DNA of 64,000 nt from Psychrobacillus sp044762855 (GCF_044762855.1 NZ_JBIWFB010000012.1:51575-115574); one strand, 5' to 3'; positions 18,057-27,687 are shown, counted from the stretch's first letter. The notes: generated from the letters alone by a model not told the origin. A program made the numbers and translations.

Positions 18057-18644
18057 TTATTTCGCTTTATATTGCTCCAATAATTCCGCAATATGAGCCA
18101 TGATGACCTCTGTCACTTCCTCAGCGGATGCTTTACGCTCGCGGTATGGCTGCATATCAATTGCATCCCCGTATACTACTTTTAAACGTCTAAAAGGTTT
18201 GTACGGACCTACAATGGCACAAGGAACGACATTTGCCTCTCCTCTTAAAGCAAAAAAGCCCGCTCCACTGAATCCTTTACCAAGTTGTCCATCTTTACTT
18301 CTCGTACCTTCTGGGAAAAGACCAACTACTTCTCCGTCTTTTAATAGTTTAATAGCACGGCGGAGCGCATCTCTGTCGCTCATTCCTCTTTTTACAGGAA
18401 ATGCTCGTACTCCAGGTAATATACTTTTTAAAAGCGGCAAGTGGAACAATTCTTCCTTTGCCATAAAATTTACTGGTCTTGGCGCGTTTATTCCAACCAC
18501 GGGAGGATCTAAATTATCAATATGATTACTACATAATAAAATGCCTCCTTCTTTTGGAAATTTGTCCGCTCCAATCACTTCAAATCTGTAAATTGGTTTT
18601 AGAATGCCATAAACAACTGTTTTTGCAAAGGAATAAAGATTCAT
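18057..18644 (-). CDS. 1-acyl-sn-glycerol-3-phosphate acyltransferase family protein
   Basis: A membrane-associated acyltransferase of the PlsC type, which acylates lysophosphatidic acid to phosphatidic acid. The catalytic motif NHIDNLDPP (H-x4-D) and the FPEGTRS substrate motif are present. The product is 195 residues from the ATG at 18644, two bases before the end of the cmk stop codon, with GAGAGGATGG upstream inside cmk. A frame starting 25 codons further up has no support. Co-translation with cmk is likely. A PlsC-type gene at this place is common in Bacillales. Confidence 0.9.
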   Translation of the reverse strand: MNLYSFAKTVVYGILKPIYRFEVIGADKFPKEGGILLCSNHIDNLDPPVVGINAPRPVNFMAKEELFHLPLLKSILPGVRAFPVKRGMSDRDALRRAIKLLKDGEVVGLFPEGTRSKDGQLGKGFSGAGFFALRGEANVVPCAIVGPYKPFRRLKVVYGDAIDMQPYRERKASAEEVTEVIMAHIAELLEQYKAK

Positions 18645-18645
18645 A

Positions 18646-19320
18646 TTACGCCATCCTCTCTTTTGCGAGCTGCATAATTTGTTCAGATACTTCTTCAATA
18701 GAAAGAGAAGTTGTATCAATATAGATCGCGTCTGCTGCTTGTGTTAACGGCGAAGCTTCTCGCTCGCTATCTAGTTTGTCGCGAAGGGCGATCTCTTTTA
18801 TCAATTCTTCTAAACTTGTATGAATTCCTCTTTTTTGGTTGTCCAAATATCTTCTGTTTGCTCGTTCTTCTACGCTAGCAGACATGAAAATTTTCAGTTC
18901 GGCGTTCGTTAATACATGTGTTCCGATATCTCTACCATCCATGACGATCCCGCCATCTTCTCCCATTTTCACTTGTCTTTTGACCATTTCTTCTCGCAAA
19001 TCTGCATGAGCAGAGACAGCTGACACGGAAATGGTTACTTCTGTGGAGCGAATTTCTTCGGTTACTTCTACATCGTCTAAAAATACAAGTTGTCCTTTCG
19101 GAGAAGGTTTTAAATCGATTGTAGTGTCGTGTAATAGTTTCGTTAATTTTTCCCCGTCTTGCAAATCTATGTTTAAGCGAATTGCTTTATACGTAATTGC
19201 GCGATACATTGCACCTGTATCTACATATGTATACCCTAATAATTCTGCTGTTTTTTTAGCTATTGTGCTTTTTCCGGCAGCTGCCGGTCCATCGATTGCT
19301 ACTTGAATTCTTTTTGTCAT
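18646..19320 (-). CDS. cmk: cytidylate kinase
   Basis: It phosphorylates CMP and dCMP. The 224-residue protein has the P-loop DGPAAAGKST at residues 10-19 and the CMP-binding MDGRDIGTHVLTNAELKIFM. It is followed by the acyltransferase gene with tight spacing. Confidence 0.97.
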   Translation of the reverse strand: MTKRIQVAIDGPAAAGKSTIAKKTAELLGYTYVDTGAMYRAITYKAIRLNIDLQDGEKLTKLLHDTTIDLKPSPKGQLVFLDDVEVTEEIRSTEVTISVSAVSAHADLREEMVKRQVKMGEDGGIVMDGRDIGTHVLTNAELKIFMSASVEERANRRYLDNQKRGIHTSLEELIKEIALRDKLDSEREASPLTQAADAIYIDTTSLSIEEVSEQIMQLAKERMA

Positions 19321-19450
19321 ACTTTTGCCTCCGCTCTATTCGAATCTATTTTAACATATAACTTGAAAAGCGTAAGCGCCTATGTCTATCCTAAGGGGCA
19401 AGGCGCTGTTGCTAGGTTAATGGGATTTCACACGTATGTATTAAAGAAAG

Positions 19451-19890
19451 TGCGTCATAAAAGGTGAGTGCTTGCAGTTCTCGTGCTACGGCAAATATAT
19501 CCGAGCTATTTATCTGGAGAAGATTGTCCAATAATAAACGCGCAACATTCGAGTCATTACTCGCAACATTATAAAGAATTCGCGCAACATTTCGCTTCAA
19601 ACACGCAACATTATGGGTCATTTGCGCAACATTGACTAAAATGAGTCATAGTCATCGTCGTCTCACTCCAAGTAAACTTGTTGTTTTAAGAATTAATTGC
19701 TTTCATATGCAAATTAGTTGCTCTTGCGATGATTTTAGTTGCTTTCGGTGTAGAATTAGTTGCTTTCATTGACTAGTTGGTTGCTCTATGCCATTTAATG
19801 GATCCGCAAAATGAAAAAAGAGAACTAAATTTTATTTTGTGCGACTTTACACTGAAAAAGTATGCAATTTCTATGGATTTTTGCAGCAAG
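19451..19890 (+). repeat. dispersed element family A, copy 2, with two inverted 21-bp arrays
   Basis: A near copy of 12691-13128 in the same orientation, filling most of the 747-base gap between cmk and ypfA. GCAAC occurs at 19542, 19563, 19584, 19605 and 19626. ATTGC/GTTGC occurs at 19696, 19717, 19738, 19759 and 19780. All intervals within each array are exactly 21 bp. The spacer TCATAGTCATCGTCGTCTCAC is identical to copy 1. Bases 19330-19420 hold a separate short palindromic stretch (GCGCCT...AAGGCGC). Bases 19891-20041 show nothing I can name. Confidence 0.9.
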
Positions 19891-20041
19891 CAGCAATCTT
19901 AGCGGACACTTCCTTACGACGCATTATCCCTATAAGCCTTCGATCTTTTTCAAAAATGACTTAACTTACTAATGTTACATGTAAATAGTTATCCACATGT
20001 ATAATTTAATATGAAGTAAAAAACTACCATGACTTCTCAAA

Positions 20042-20067
20042 GAAAAAAAGCCTGTTTAGACAGACTT
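20042..20067 (-). terminator. intrinsic terminator after ypfA
   Basis: AAGTCTGT with ACAGGCTT around CTAA, then TTTTTTC on the minus strand, abutting the ypfA stop. Confidence 0.8.
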
Positions 20068-20715
20068 TTAGTCCTTGCTTTTTTTCCTTAGCAACACTTG
20101 TCGTTCAAAACAATATCGAACGATCTGTTGCTTGTCTACTTCATCCGTATCAGAAAATTGCAATGACGCCAATGTGATTGAATCTCTTTCCCAAATACGT
20201 ATTACTTTAGCAGTTGTCTGTACATACTTTATATCCCCATTATTAAACCCTAATGGGATCAGTAAAGAGACATCATCATCCGCTTTAAATTTGACGGCAC
20301 GATTTAATATGACTGCCGTCCCTCCCGCACTAATGTCATCGGTTACAAATTGGTACTTTTCATCTTGGAATTGGACTGATATATCAAGCGAAGCGACTAC
20401 ACGTACAAAATCTCTTCGTTGTATTTTAATAATTTCAGAATCTCCTGGAAAGGAAAGTTTAATCATTGGGATTTGTCCCTTTTTTTTGCCTAAAACTTCT
20501 GTTTGAAATGCAAAAGCTGCCTTTGATTCTTCGGTGTATGAAACACGAAGTTGTGTCCCGTCCATAAGAAAAACGGTTCTCCCTGAAATTGTATCTACTG
20601 GATAATCTACATAAATCGCCTGATCATCGCTATCTACAATTTTACAGCGATACTTTTCCGCTTTTTCTGAAACGATTGGCTCTAAAGTGAGAACTGTCCC
20701 AAGTTTAATATTCAT
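20068..20715 (-). CDS. ypfA: PilZ-domain c-di-GMP receptor, YpfA (flagellar brake type)
   Basis: A 215-residue protein with an N-terminal YcgR-like domain and a C-terminal PilZ domain. The c-di-GMP-binding signatures are visible: QRRDFVRV (RxxxR) and DDISAGGTAV (D-x-S-x-x-G). In B. subtilis this protein (DgrA) slows the flagellar motor when c-di-GMP rises. The ATG at 20715 follows AAAGAGGG. Position between ypeB and cmk is conserved. Confidence 0.9.
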   Translation of the reverse strand: MNIKLGTVLTLEPIVSEKAEKYRCKIVDSDDQAIYVDYPVDTISGRTVFLMDGTQLRVSYTEESKAAFAFQTEVLGKKKGQIPMIKLSFPGDSEIIKIQRRDFVRVVASLDISVQFQDEKYQFVTDDISAGGTAVILNRAVKFKADDDVSLLIPLGFNNGDIKYVQTTAKVIRIWERDSITLASLQFSDTDEVDKQQIVRYCFERQVLLRKKSKD

Positions 20716-20789
20716 AAGCAACCCTCTTTAAGTGTCATAATAAATATATTATGACACTTAAAGGGGTATATTTCTATCAAAATTTCTAC

Positions 20790-22073
20790 TTAAGGCAATT
20801 TTTCTGTGTGTAATATTTCATGGGTTTCCGTATCAATATACGTTTTATGTGTGCCAATAGAATCATTTCTTGTTAATACTTCATAGGCAAGACGTTGTTG
20901 TAGCTCTTTATTTTCTACATAAGCTAGTCTTTCTTCTTCAACGGTAAAATCGCCTGAGAATATTTCATTGTAATCGATTGGGACTACTTTTTGTTCCCCA
21001 ATATTTTCTTTTTGAATATATTCCATCGCGTTTAAGCCTAAAAGTTCCCCATTATCTTTGGCGATTTTCAGATGCATGCCGTCCGCGTAAATGAGTGCAT
21101 CATTGTTTGGATCAACACGTGCAAAGGCTAAATGCCAAGCAATATGGTTTTCTCGATACTCCACCATCTGGGTATCTGTATAGCCAAAAGATTTCATATA
21201 AGTACTTGCTTTTTCTTTCATCTGTTCGGCACTAATCGTTGTGTTGTCAAAAGGTCGCTCCAATAAATACGAAAGCAAGTGACCACCTTTTTTCGTAAAG
21301 TCAGCATATCCAATTCGAATCCCTTTATGGAATTGCACATGGTAAAAAGGATACGGTGCATCTGCTGCACTTTCTGTAATATGAATGGTTGCGTCTTTTA
21401 ATTCCGGAAATAATTTGATGAAGTTTTGTTTTACCTGTTCCACCGTTACTTCGGAGTCTTTAATATGTTGCAAATCTTTCTTTTTTTGTTTATCCGTTTC
21501 ACTTGCTGTCATTGGAAAATCACTTTCTGTATAGGCTTTCACGGAATCCCCAAGTGTTTTCCAGTTTTTCTCGTTTTCTTTATTTGCTTTATTGTTCACA
21601 AAAGAAGTAACGATATAATCCTTTTTCCCGGCTTCTCTATTCGTAAAAGCCCATTGATCGGATAATGATATTAAATTTGTTCTAGCATCTTTCATACTCT
21701 TTTGCCATTCCTCGACCGGTATCTTTCCTTCTTTCACGAGGGAAGCACTGTTACCAATCCGGTTTAAATAGTTCATCCATACAGTAGAAGTTTCGTGATC
21801 TATCGGCAATGCGGATATTGAAGCACGAACATCGGAAGAAAGTCTCCATACATCTTCTAAAGGCTGGTCGAGCACCTCTTTATCTTGAAAGAGTAATGTT
21901 TGATCAATGGAGTCACTTAGTTTTATTAATTTTTCGGATGCCGATGTTAATTGGTTGGAGTATTGATTCGCAAGGGCGTTTTCTAACCGAGTATTTTTAG
22001 ACTGAACGTTAAAATGATACACAAGGAATACAGCTGCAGCAGAAACAACGATTACCCATATAAATTTTTTCAT
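20790..22073 (-). CDS. ypeB: germination protein YpeB
   Basis: It is needed for the localisation and function of the cortex-lytic enzyme SleB in spores. The 427-residue protein has an N-terminal membrane anchor (residues about 5-20) and C-terminal PepSY-type repeats. The overall length, anchor and position directly downstream of sleB agree with B. subtilis YpeB. The pair is expected to be expressed in the forespore. Confidence 0.92.
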   Translation of the reverse strand: MKKFIWVIVVSAAAVFLVYHFNVQSKNTRLENALANQYSNQLTSASEKLIKLSDSIDQTLLFQDKEVLDQPLEDVWRLSSDVRASISALPIDHETSTVWMNYLNRIGNSASLVKEGKIPVEEWQKSMKDARTNLISLSDQWAFTNREAGKKDYIVTSFVNNKANKENEKNWKTLGDSVKAYTESDFPMTASETDKQKKKDLQHIKDSEVTVEQVKQNFIKLFPELKDATIHITESAADAPYPFYHVQFHKGIRIGYADFTKKGGHLLSYLLERPFDNTTISAEQMKEKASTYMKSFGYTDTQMVEYRENHIAWHLAFARVDPNNDALIYADGMHLKIAKDNGELLGLNAMEYIQKENIGEQKVVPIDYNEIFSGDFTVEEERLAYVENKELQQRLAYEVLTRNDSIGTHKTYIDTETHEILHTEKLP

Positions 22074-22082
22074 ATGCCCTCC

Positions 22083-22871
22083 TTATGCACAAAAAATATG
22101 CTGTCCGATTGTTTTTATTTGTGGTCGTGACCAAATCCATTTACTTGTTGCTGTTTTTGGATTGAAATAATAGATTGCATTCTCCGTAGGATCCCAACCA
22201 TTCAACGCATCTAGTACCGCTTCTTTTGCACGTTCATTTGGCTCTAACCAAATTTGTCCGTCCGCAACAGCAGTAAATGCTAGTGGTTGGAAGATTACTT
22301 CTGAAATAGTATTCGGAAAATCTGGATGCTCCACTCTATTTAAAATAACTGCAGCAACTGCCACTTGCCCTTCATAAGGTTCTCCTCTAGCTTCCCCATA
22401 AACGGCATTGGCAATGAGATCTAAATCTTTCTCCGAATATTTAGGTGGGAGTTGCATATTCGAACTTTCCGCTTGTTTATTTTTCACTTGACTCGCTAAA
22501 TCCTTGCCACCATAGGTTGTAAAACTGTTACCTTTTTTCAGTTGTTCATGGACGAATTGTTTGTCAAACTCTGAAACACTGACAAGCTTCTTCTTCGTTT
22601 CCTCTCCTAGTAAACCATCGACTGGAAGACCATATTTTTCTTGGAAATTTCGAAGCGCCCAGTATGTGTTATAACCAAATTTCCCATCTATTTGACTCGT
22701 GTAAAATCCGGTATATTGGAGTCTAGACTGCAATTCAATTACATCGTCACCATATGCTCCACGTTCTACAATTTGCGTGGAAAAAGCCTGTGTAGGTTGT
22801 TCTTCCTGCAAGAACGCATAGCTTGCGGCACAAAATACGATGCTAAATAAAATATACTTTAGTTGTTTCAA
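22083..22871 (-). CDS. sleB: spore cortex-lytic enzyme SleB
   Basis: A lytic transglycosylase that breaks down spore cortex peptidoglycan during germination. The 262-residue protein has a signal peptide (residues about 1-20) and a peptidoglycan-binding domain with GAYGDDVIELQSRLQYTGFY. A C-terminal hydrolase domain follows, with AVYGEARGEPYEGQ carrying the presumed catalytic glutamate. It is followed nine bases later by ypeB. Confidence 0.95.
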   Translation of the reverse strand: MKQLKYILFSIVFCAASYAFLQEEQPTQAFSTQIVERGAYGDDVIELQSRLQYTGFYTSQIDGKFGYNTYWALRNFQEKYGLPVDGLLGEETKKKLVSVSEFDKQFVHEQLKKGNSFTTYGGKDLASQVKNKQAESSNMQLPPKYSEKDLDLIANAVYGEARGEPYEGQVAVAAVILNRVEHPDFPNTISEVIFQPLAFTAVADGQIWLEPNERAKEAVLDALNGWDPTENAIYYFNPKTATSKWIWSRPQIKTIGQHIFCA

Positions 22872-22921
22872 ACGTCATCTCTCCTTTTTTATTAGCTTGG
22901 ATAAGATGCGCTCAAATATAC

Positions 22922-22949
22922 AAAAAAAATCTAGCACGCAGCTAGATTT
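22922..22949 (-). terminator. intrinsic terminator overlapping the prsW stop
   Basis: AAATCTAGC with GCTAGATTT and a five-base loop, followed by a T run on the minus strand. The TAG in the upstream arm is the prsW stop codon itself. Confidence 0.85.
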
Positions 22950-23631
22950 CTTCTCTAATATAATATTGATGGTCTTCCATTCTTTTATGGCGCGATAAAA
23001 TATGTGCTTTTTTTGCTTTAGATAAACCGAATACCCATAAAAATAACATAAAAGGAACGATTAATAATAATTCCAACCCTTTAATAATTAAAATACTATT
23101 ATAAATAGTATGTAAAACAAAGGATGCTAAAAATGCATACGTAATTTCATTTTTTGCTTTTCTAGCAGAAAATTTCGCTCTTCCTAAATAATAGCCCATT
23201 ACGACACCAAATAATGCGTGACTGGAAACAGGTAAGAGCGCACGAATAAATGCCTCATCCATCCCGAAGTTTAGTAAAAATAAAATATTTTCTACTGTCG
23301 CAAAACCTAGCGCAACACTAGCGCCATACAATATTCCATCATATGGATCATCGAACTCAACATGCTTATATATAGCAATGACTAATATAAGCCATTTAAA
23401 AAATTCCTCTAAAGCGCTTGTTACAAGTGCTTGATGAAGAAACAAAGAAGAAAATATCTCTTCCTCTTGGATAACGTGTTGGATAAATAATATAGGAAAT
23501 GTTAATATGGCACCATATATAAAAGAATGTAATAATAATTTGGAAGGCTCTTTAGCTATTTCTTTACGTAAATAAAAATAGCTTAAAAGTGCAAGTGCTG
23601 GCGCAATTGCAACAGAAAGCAGTATGAACAT
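22942..23631 (-). CDS. prsW: intramembrane protease PrsW
   Basis: A site-1 protease which in B. subtilis starts degradation of the anti-sigma factor RsiW under envelope stress. The 229-residue protein has several membrane segments. The family's conserved residues are present: the EEFFKW pair of glutamates, and histidines in SSHALFGVVMGYYLG and LHTIYN. It lies next to sleB as in B. subtilis (ypdC). Confidence 0.9.
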   Translation of the reverse strand: MFILLSVAIAPALALLSYFYLRKEIAKEPSKLLLHSFIYGAILTFPILFIQHVIQEEEIFSSLFLHQALVTSALEEFFKWLILVIAIYKHVEFDDPYDGILYGASVALGFATVENILFLLNFGMDEAFIRALLPVSSHALFGVVMGYYLGRAKFSARKAKNEITYAFLASFVLHTIYNSILIIKGLELLLIVPFMLFLWVFGLSKAKKAHILSRHKRMEDHQYYIREEI

Positions 23632-23708
23632 AAGTGTACTCCTTCCATTAGATTATCTTTATTATACAACTTTTTTCCGATAAAATGTAAAATTCCGGAG
23701 GTTTTAAA

Positions 23709-24680
23709 ATGAAATCCATCTTACTTATTCATACTGGCGGAACTATATCTATGCAAATACAATTAGATACAGGTGCCGTCATACCTACAGAAAATAATCC
23801 TATTACGTTTGAAGCCGAAAAACTAAAACAATACGCAAATATTTTAGAAATAGAAGCTTTCAATTTACCTTCACCCCATATTACGCCAAAAGAAATGTTA
23901 GTGCTCAAACAATTAATCGAGCAATATATAGGAGAACATTCGATTGAAGGGGTGGTCATCACGCATGGTACCGATACACTGGAGGAAACTGCTTACTTTC
24001 TCGATTTAACGATCAATACATCTATACCAATTGTACTTACAGGTGCAATGCGCTCTTCTAATGAAATAGGCTCAGATGGCCTATATAATTTAGTGTGTGC
24101 TGTTCAAGTTGCTTGTTCCGATGATGCGAAGGATAAAGGAGTCCTTGTCGTTTTAAATGATGAAATTCACACTGCGGAAAATGTGACAAAAACACATGCC
24201 AGTAATGTAAGCACATTCCAAAGTCCGCAATACGGTCCCATCGGATTTATTTCCAAATCGATTGTGCATTTTCATCATTCGCCCAATCACCGAACTGTGC
24301 TTCCCATTCAAAATATTTCTAAAAGGGTCGCATTATTTAAAGTGTATGCTGGGATGGAGCCTGATTTACTCGAAGCTGCTATCCAACTGGGATATGAAGG
24401 GATTGTACTAGAAGGTTTAGGTCAAGGAAATGTCCCTCCAAGTCTTGTTCCAACCATCGAGGATATTTTGAAAAAAGATGTACCGATTGTACTTGTCTCC
24501 AGATGCTTTAACGGAATTGCCCAAGACGTTTATGGTTATGCCGGTGGAGGAAAAAGTTTGAAAGAACAAGGTGTGATGTTTGCATATGGATTAAACGGCC
24601 AAAAGGCAAGACTAGCACTGCTTATCTCATTACATAACACCGACCCGAAAAATGCAATGAACAGTATTTTTTCGATATAG
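23709..24680 (+). CDS. ansA: L-asparaginase, type I
   Basis: It hydrolyses asparagine to aspartate and ammonia. The 323-residue protein shows both threonine motifs of the family: HTGGTISM near the N terminus and HGTDTLEETAYFL around residue 85. No signal peptide is seen, so it is probably cytoplasmic. GGAGG is seven bases before the ATG. It is transcribed away from prsW and towards ypdA. In B. subtilis gudB lies in this neighbourhood, and it is absent here. Confidence 0.93.
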   Translation: MKSILLIHTGGTISMQIQLDTGAVIPTENNPITFEAEKLKQYANILEIEAFNLPSPHITPKEMLVLKQLIEQYIGEHSIEGVVITHGTDTLEETAYFLDLTINTSIPIVLTGAMRSSNEIGSDGLYNLVCAVQVACSDDAKDKGVLVVLNDEIHTAENVTKTHASNVSTFQSPQYGPIGFISKSIVHFHHSPNHRTVLPIQNISKRVALFKVYAGMEPDLLEAAIQLGYEGIVLEGLGQGNVPPSLVPTIEDILKKDVPIVLVSRCFNGIAQDVYGYAGGGKSLKEQGVMFAYGLNGQKARLALLISLHNTDPKNAMNSIFSI

Positions 24681-24720
24681 GAAATAAAAATCGGCTTGTA
24701 TACGCAATGGAGAAATAACG

Positions 24721-25038
24721 GGAAGTAAACAATGACCACTAGCCGTCACGCTATGGCCAAAATATCCGCTCTCTAAAAAATTATCCATTTATAAATGGTC
24801 AACAATGAAAGTCATATGCTTGAGGTTCATAAACTATGTGGCAAAGTTCTCGTCATCTCATTCCAAGTCAACTTGCTATTTAAACAGTTAGTTGCTTTCA
24901 TGTTGATTTGGTTGCTTTCAGACTAGATTTAATTGCTTTCGTTGATTGGTTTGTTGCTCTATGCCATTTATTGATGCACACAGTGGAAAAACTGCGGAAA
25001 TTTTGTTTTTGCGAGCTGCTACTAACTAAATAAGCAGG
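24721..25038 (+). repeat. dispersed element family A, copy 3, GTTGC half only
   Basis: The 376-base gap between the convergent ansA and ypdA genes holds a diverged family A element. GTTGC occurs at 24891, 24911 and 24953, with ATTGC at 24932; intervals are 20, 21 and 21 bp. The flanks AATATCCGCT, CGTCATCTCATTCCAAGT and ATGCCATTTATTGATG match copies 1 and 2. The GCAAC array is missing. Confidence 0.8.
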
Positions 25039-25039
25039 A

Positions 25040-25078
25040 GAAAAGCGTAAAGAGGCTTAGTTGTCTTTACGCTTTTTT
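25040..25078 (-). terminator. intrinsic terminator overlapping the end of ypdA
   Basis: AGCGTAAAG with CTTTACGCT; the upstream arm encodes the last codons of ypdA, and TTTTCTC follows on the minus strand. The plus strand also has a long T run, so it may also end ansA transcripts. Confidence 0.8.
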
Positions 25079-26031
25079 TCTATTGCTTTTGCTATCTGGT
25101 CTCCATGGAAACGGCCATTTTCTATAAATATTTCATTCGCATTATTTCCGGCAGCTATGACTCCGGCGATAAAGATCCCATCCACATTCGTTTCCATCGT
25201 TTCAGCATTGTAAGTAGGACGTCCAGTCACTGAATCTATTTGAATACCTATGTCCTGTAAAAAGCCATGGTCTGGGTGATAACCGGTCATCGCAAATACA
25301 AAATCATTTTCTATTTGAAATTCCCCGTCCAGTCCTCTTAATGTGACCGACTGTTCATCGATTGCTGTTACCTCCGTGTCAAAATGCATATCGATTTCTC
25401 CATTTCGAACGAGTCCTTCAAACTCCGGCAATACCCACGGTTTTATACTCGGCGAATAGGTACTTCCACGATAGACTACCGTTACTTTTGCTCTTGCTTT
25501 GTTTAACTCAAGTGCCGCATCAATTGCCGAGTTTTTCCCACCAATAACTAATACATGATGATCAAAAAACGGATGTCCTTCTTTGAAATAATGACTCACT
25601 TTGGGTAAATCCTCACCACGTATACCCATGAAATTCGGATGATCGTAATAACCTGTTGCAATAATGACGTATGTCGAATGATACGTCCCTTTCGATGTTT
25701 GGACGATAAAATAATCCTTTTCTTTTTCCACCTGTCTAACATATTCATATTTGTTCACTTGTATGTTTTTCAAATTTGCAACTTCTCGATAATAGACTAA
25801 TGCCTGGTTTCGCTTAGGTTTCCTTTCTTCTACGATAAAAGGCACATCTCCAATTGCTAGCTTTTCACTTGTACTAAAAAATGTTTGATGTGTAGGATAC
25901 TTATAAATCGCTTCCACAATATTTCCTTTTTCAATCACGAGTGTATGTAGTCCTATATTTTGCATCGAAATTGCAGCCGCTAGTCCGCATGGTCCTCCTC
26001 CAACGATGAGGACATCAACTTGTTGTACCAC
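25057..26031 (-). CDS. ypdA: YpdA family bacillithiol disulfide reductase
   Basis: A pyridine-nucleotide-disulfide oxidoreductase-like flavoprotein that reduces bacillithiol disulfide in low-GC Gram-positives. The FAD motif GGGPCGLAAA is near the N terminus and a second nucleotide motif (VIGGKNSAIDAALEL) is in the middle. I chose the GTG at 26031, which has AAAGGAAG upstream and gives 324 residues, the B. subtilis YpdA length. The longer frame reaching 26079 overlaps ypbG and has no good site. Confidence 0.9.
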   Translation of the reverse strand: MVQQVDVLIVGGGPCGLAAAISMQNIGLHTLVIEKGNIVEAIYKYPTHQTFFSTSEKLAIGDVPFIVEERKPKRNQALVYYREVANLKNIQVNKYEYVRQVEKEKDYFIVQTSKGTYHSTYVIIATGYYDHPNFMGIRGEDLPKVSHYFKEGHPFFDHHVLVIGGKNSAIDAALELNKARAKVTVVYRGSTYSPSIKPWVLPEFEGLVRNGEIDMHFDTEVTAIDEQSVTLRGLDGEFQIENDFVFAMTGYHPDHGFLQDIGIQIDSVTGRPTYNAETMETNVDGIFIAGVIAAGNNANEIFIENGRFHGDQIAKAIEKKRKDN

Positions 26032-26071
26032 TTGTAAAAACTTCCTTTCTATACTCTTTCCAACAGTGTTT

Positions 26072-26836
26072 TCATTCACCGTACATCGTAATTATATGAC
26101 ATTCTGGTTTTGCCCCTAATCGAAGAGGCACACCTGTCGTTCCAAATCCATTGCTAACGAGTTCCGCACTATTTTCTTTCACTTTAAAAGCACCGTTTTC
26201 ATAAATACCAAAAGGTCCAAACCGAATTTGACCGCCATGCAAATGCCCCGCTAATAATAAATGCGGGTTACTGACTTTTTTAGCGTTGTTAAAATAGGCA
26301 GGCGCATGTGTAATGAAAACAACAATATCCTCATCTCTAACTTCTTGAAATGCATCATATATATTCACTTTACCACTAAATCCATCATTGACTCCAACAA
26401 GGCGAATCGGTGTACGGTCAATGATTCGTTCCATGGATCGATTCACCAATAAATGGACATCATTCTTTTCAAGTAGTTCGATTAAGTTTTGTTCTCCCAC
26501 TTCTCGATCATTGTTGCCGAAGACGTAAAAGACATCCCCTAATTTTTTTAGCTGCTCGATATTCCGCTCCGTTCGATGTAAAGGAACCCCTTTTTCGGTA
26601 ATATCCCCACCGATAATTACTATGTCTACTTTACCCATAAGCGAGTGGATCAATTTATCATTTAGTTTCCGACGATGAATATCTGAGATAAAAAAAAGAT
26701 GAACTTGCGCACCCGGTTTCATTTGTTCTACTCGGAGTGCATGTATTTTTACATTTACTTGAAATGCTAAGTAGAGCATATAAAGTAACAGCAAAATAGC
26801 TAAACCAGCTACTACCAAAAGAAAATATACCAACAA
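26072..26836 (-). CDS. ypbG: membrane-anchored metallophosphoesterase, YpbG-like
   Basis: A 254-residue calcineurin-type phosphoesterase with an N-terminal membrane segment (residues about 2-25). The metal-binding motifs are in order: ISDIHRR, GGDITEKG, FGNNDRE, FITHAP and GHLHGGQ. The substrate is unknown. Position near ypbE and recS agrees with B. subtilis ypbG. Confidence 0.85.
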   Translation of the reverse strand: MLVYFLLVVAGLAILLLLYMLYLAFQVNVKIHALRVEQMKPGAQVHLFFISDIHRRKLNDKLIHSLMGKVDIVIIGGDITEKGVPLHRTERNIEQLKKLGDVFYVFGNNDREVGEQNLIELLEKNDVHLLVNRSMERIIDRTPIRLVGVNDGFSGKVNIYDAFQEVRDEDIVVFITHAPAYFNNAKKVSNPHLLLAGHLHGGQIRFGPFGIYENGAFKVKENSAELVSNGFGTTGVPLRLGAKPECHIITMYGE

Positions 26837-27001
26837 AAAACCCCCCTAGTCCTAACGTATAAAAGGACAGGGAAATCCCCCTGTCCTTTCCTTTCATTTC
26901 CTTTGTTTATCTAACCTTATGAATCTTCTTTTTTATAAATATAACTGTCTAAATATATTTATGCAACTAACATCCTAAATGATCTTCTTTTTAAACATTT
27001 G

Positions 27002-27613
27002 TTAAGGCAATATTAACTTTTGACCAGCAGCAATAGAATTCGACGATAAGCCGTTTGCAGATTTAATCTTTTCGACAGCATTTGGGTCATTATAATAGTT
27101 AATCGCAATGCGATATAATGTTTCATTTTCTTTGACTATATGTGTTTTAGAGGAGGTTTCTTGTTTTGGTTGTTCCACTTTTGGCTGCTCTACTTTTGGT
27201 TGTTCTACTTTAGGCTCTTCCTTTTTCGGCTGTTCTACTTTCGGTTCTTCCACTTTTGGTTGTTCCGTAGCCGGTGGTTGTTCTTCTTCTTTTTCCGCTA
27301 CTTGCGCTTCATTTTCTTCTTTTGGACTATTCGTAATATTTTTCGTCTCTACTTGAATAATTCCTGATTCTTGCACCTCTTCTACGTCCTTAGGCGTGTA
27401 AATAAATTGCACATATAGAAAAGTACAAACTGGAATTAGTATAAAGATAAAAAATAATGTTGGAATTAACACGTTTTTAGACTTTTTCTTCGCTTTTTTT
27501 CCAGAATGGGATCTTCTACGACTTCTAAGTTCTACTTGATCGTCCTCAACCCCAATGGATTGTCTATGTTCATCTATTTTTTTTTGATAGTCGTCTTGAT
27601 TCATATTTTTCAA
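27002..27613 (-). CDS. ypbE: YpbE-like LysM-domain membrane protein
   Basis: A 203-residue protein with a basic cytoplasmic N terminus (RSRRRSHSGKKAKKKSK), one membrane segment near residues 48-70, and a proline-rich external linker. The C-terminal LysM domain (HIVKENETLYRIAINYY) should bind peptidoglycan. The linker contains a run of imperfect VEQPK/VEEPK repeats, which also creates artificial reading frames on the other strand. Position matches B. subtilis ypbE, between ypbG and recS. It may link membrane and cell wall. Confidence 0.85.
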   Translation of the reverse strand: MKNMNQDDYQKKIDEHRQSIGVEDDQVELRSRRRSHSGKKAKKKSKNVLIPTLFFIFILIPVCTFLYVQFIYTPKDVEEVQESGIIQVETKNITNSPKEENEAQVAEKEEEQPPATEQPKVEEPKVEQPKKEEPKVEQPKVEQPKVEQPKQETSSKTHIVKENETLYRIAINYYNDPNAVEKIKSANGLSSNSIAAGQKLILP

Positions 27614-27687
27614 ACTCCATTTCTGCCATTATCTCTACTACTATTATTATGCCGAATTTTGTTGAAAAAGTAAACTTCTCATCTATT

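Noticed and set aside
19330..19420. A riboswitch or ncRNA (GCGCCT...AAGGCGC palindrome)
   Set aside because: Only a short imperfect pairing is seen and no known structural motif; it is more likely a fragment of another repeat.
19412..19621. A 69-codon minus-strand frame with NVA recurring every seven residues
   Set aside because: It is the translation of the 21-bp GCAAC array. The heptad pattern follows from 21-bp spacing, and the frame has no ribosome-binding site and does not hold in the 12.8 kb copy.
27108..27367. Serine-, cysteine- or phenylalanine-rich frames opposite ypbE
   Set aside because: They come from the complement of the proline/lysine/glutamate repeats in YpbE and have no initiation signals.
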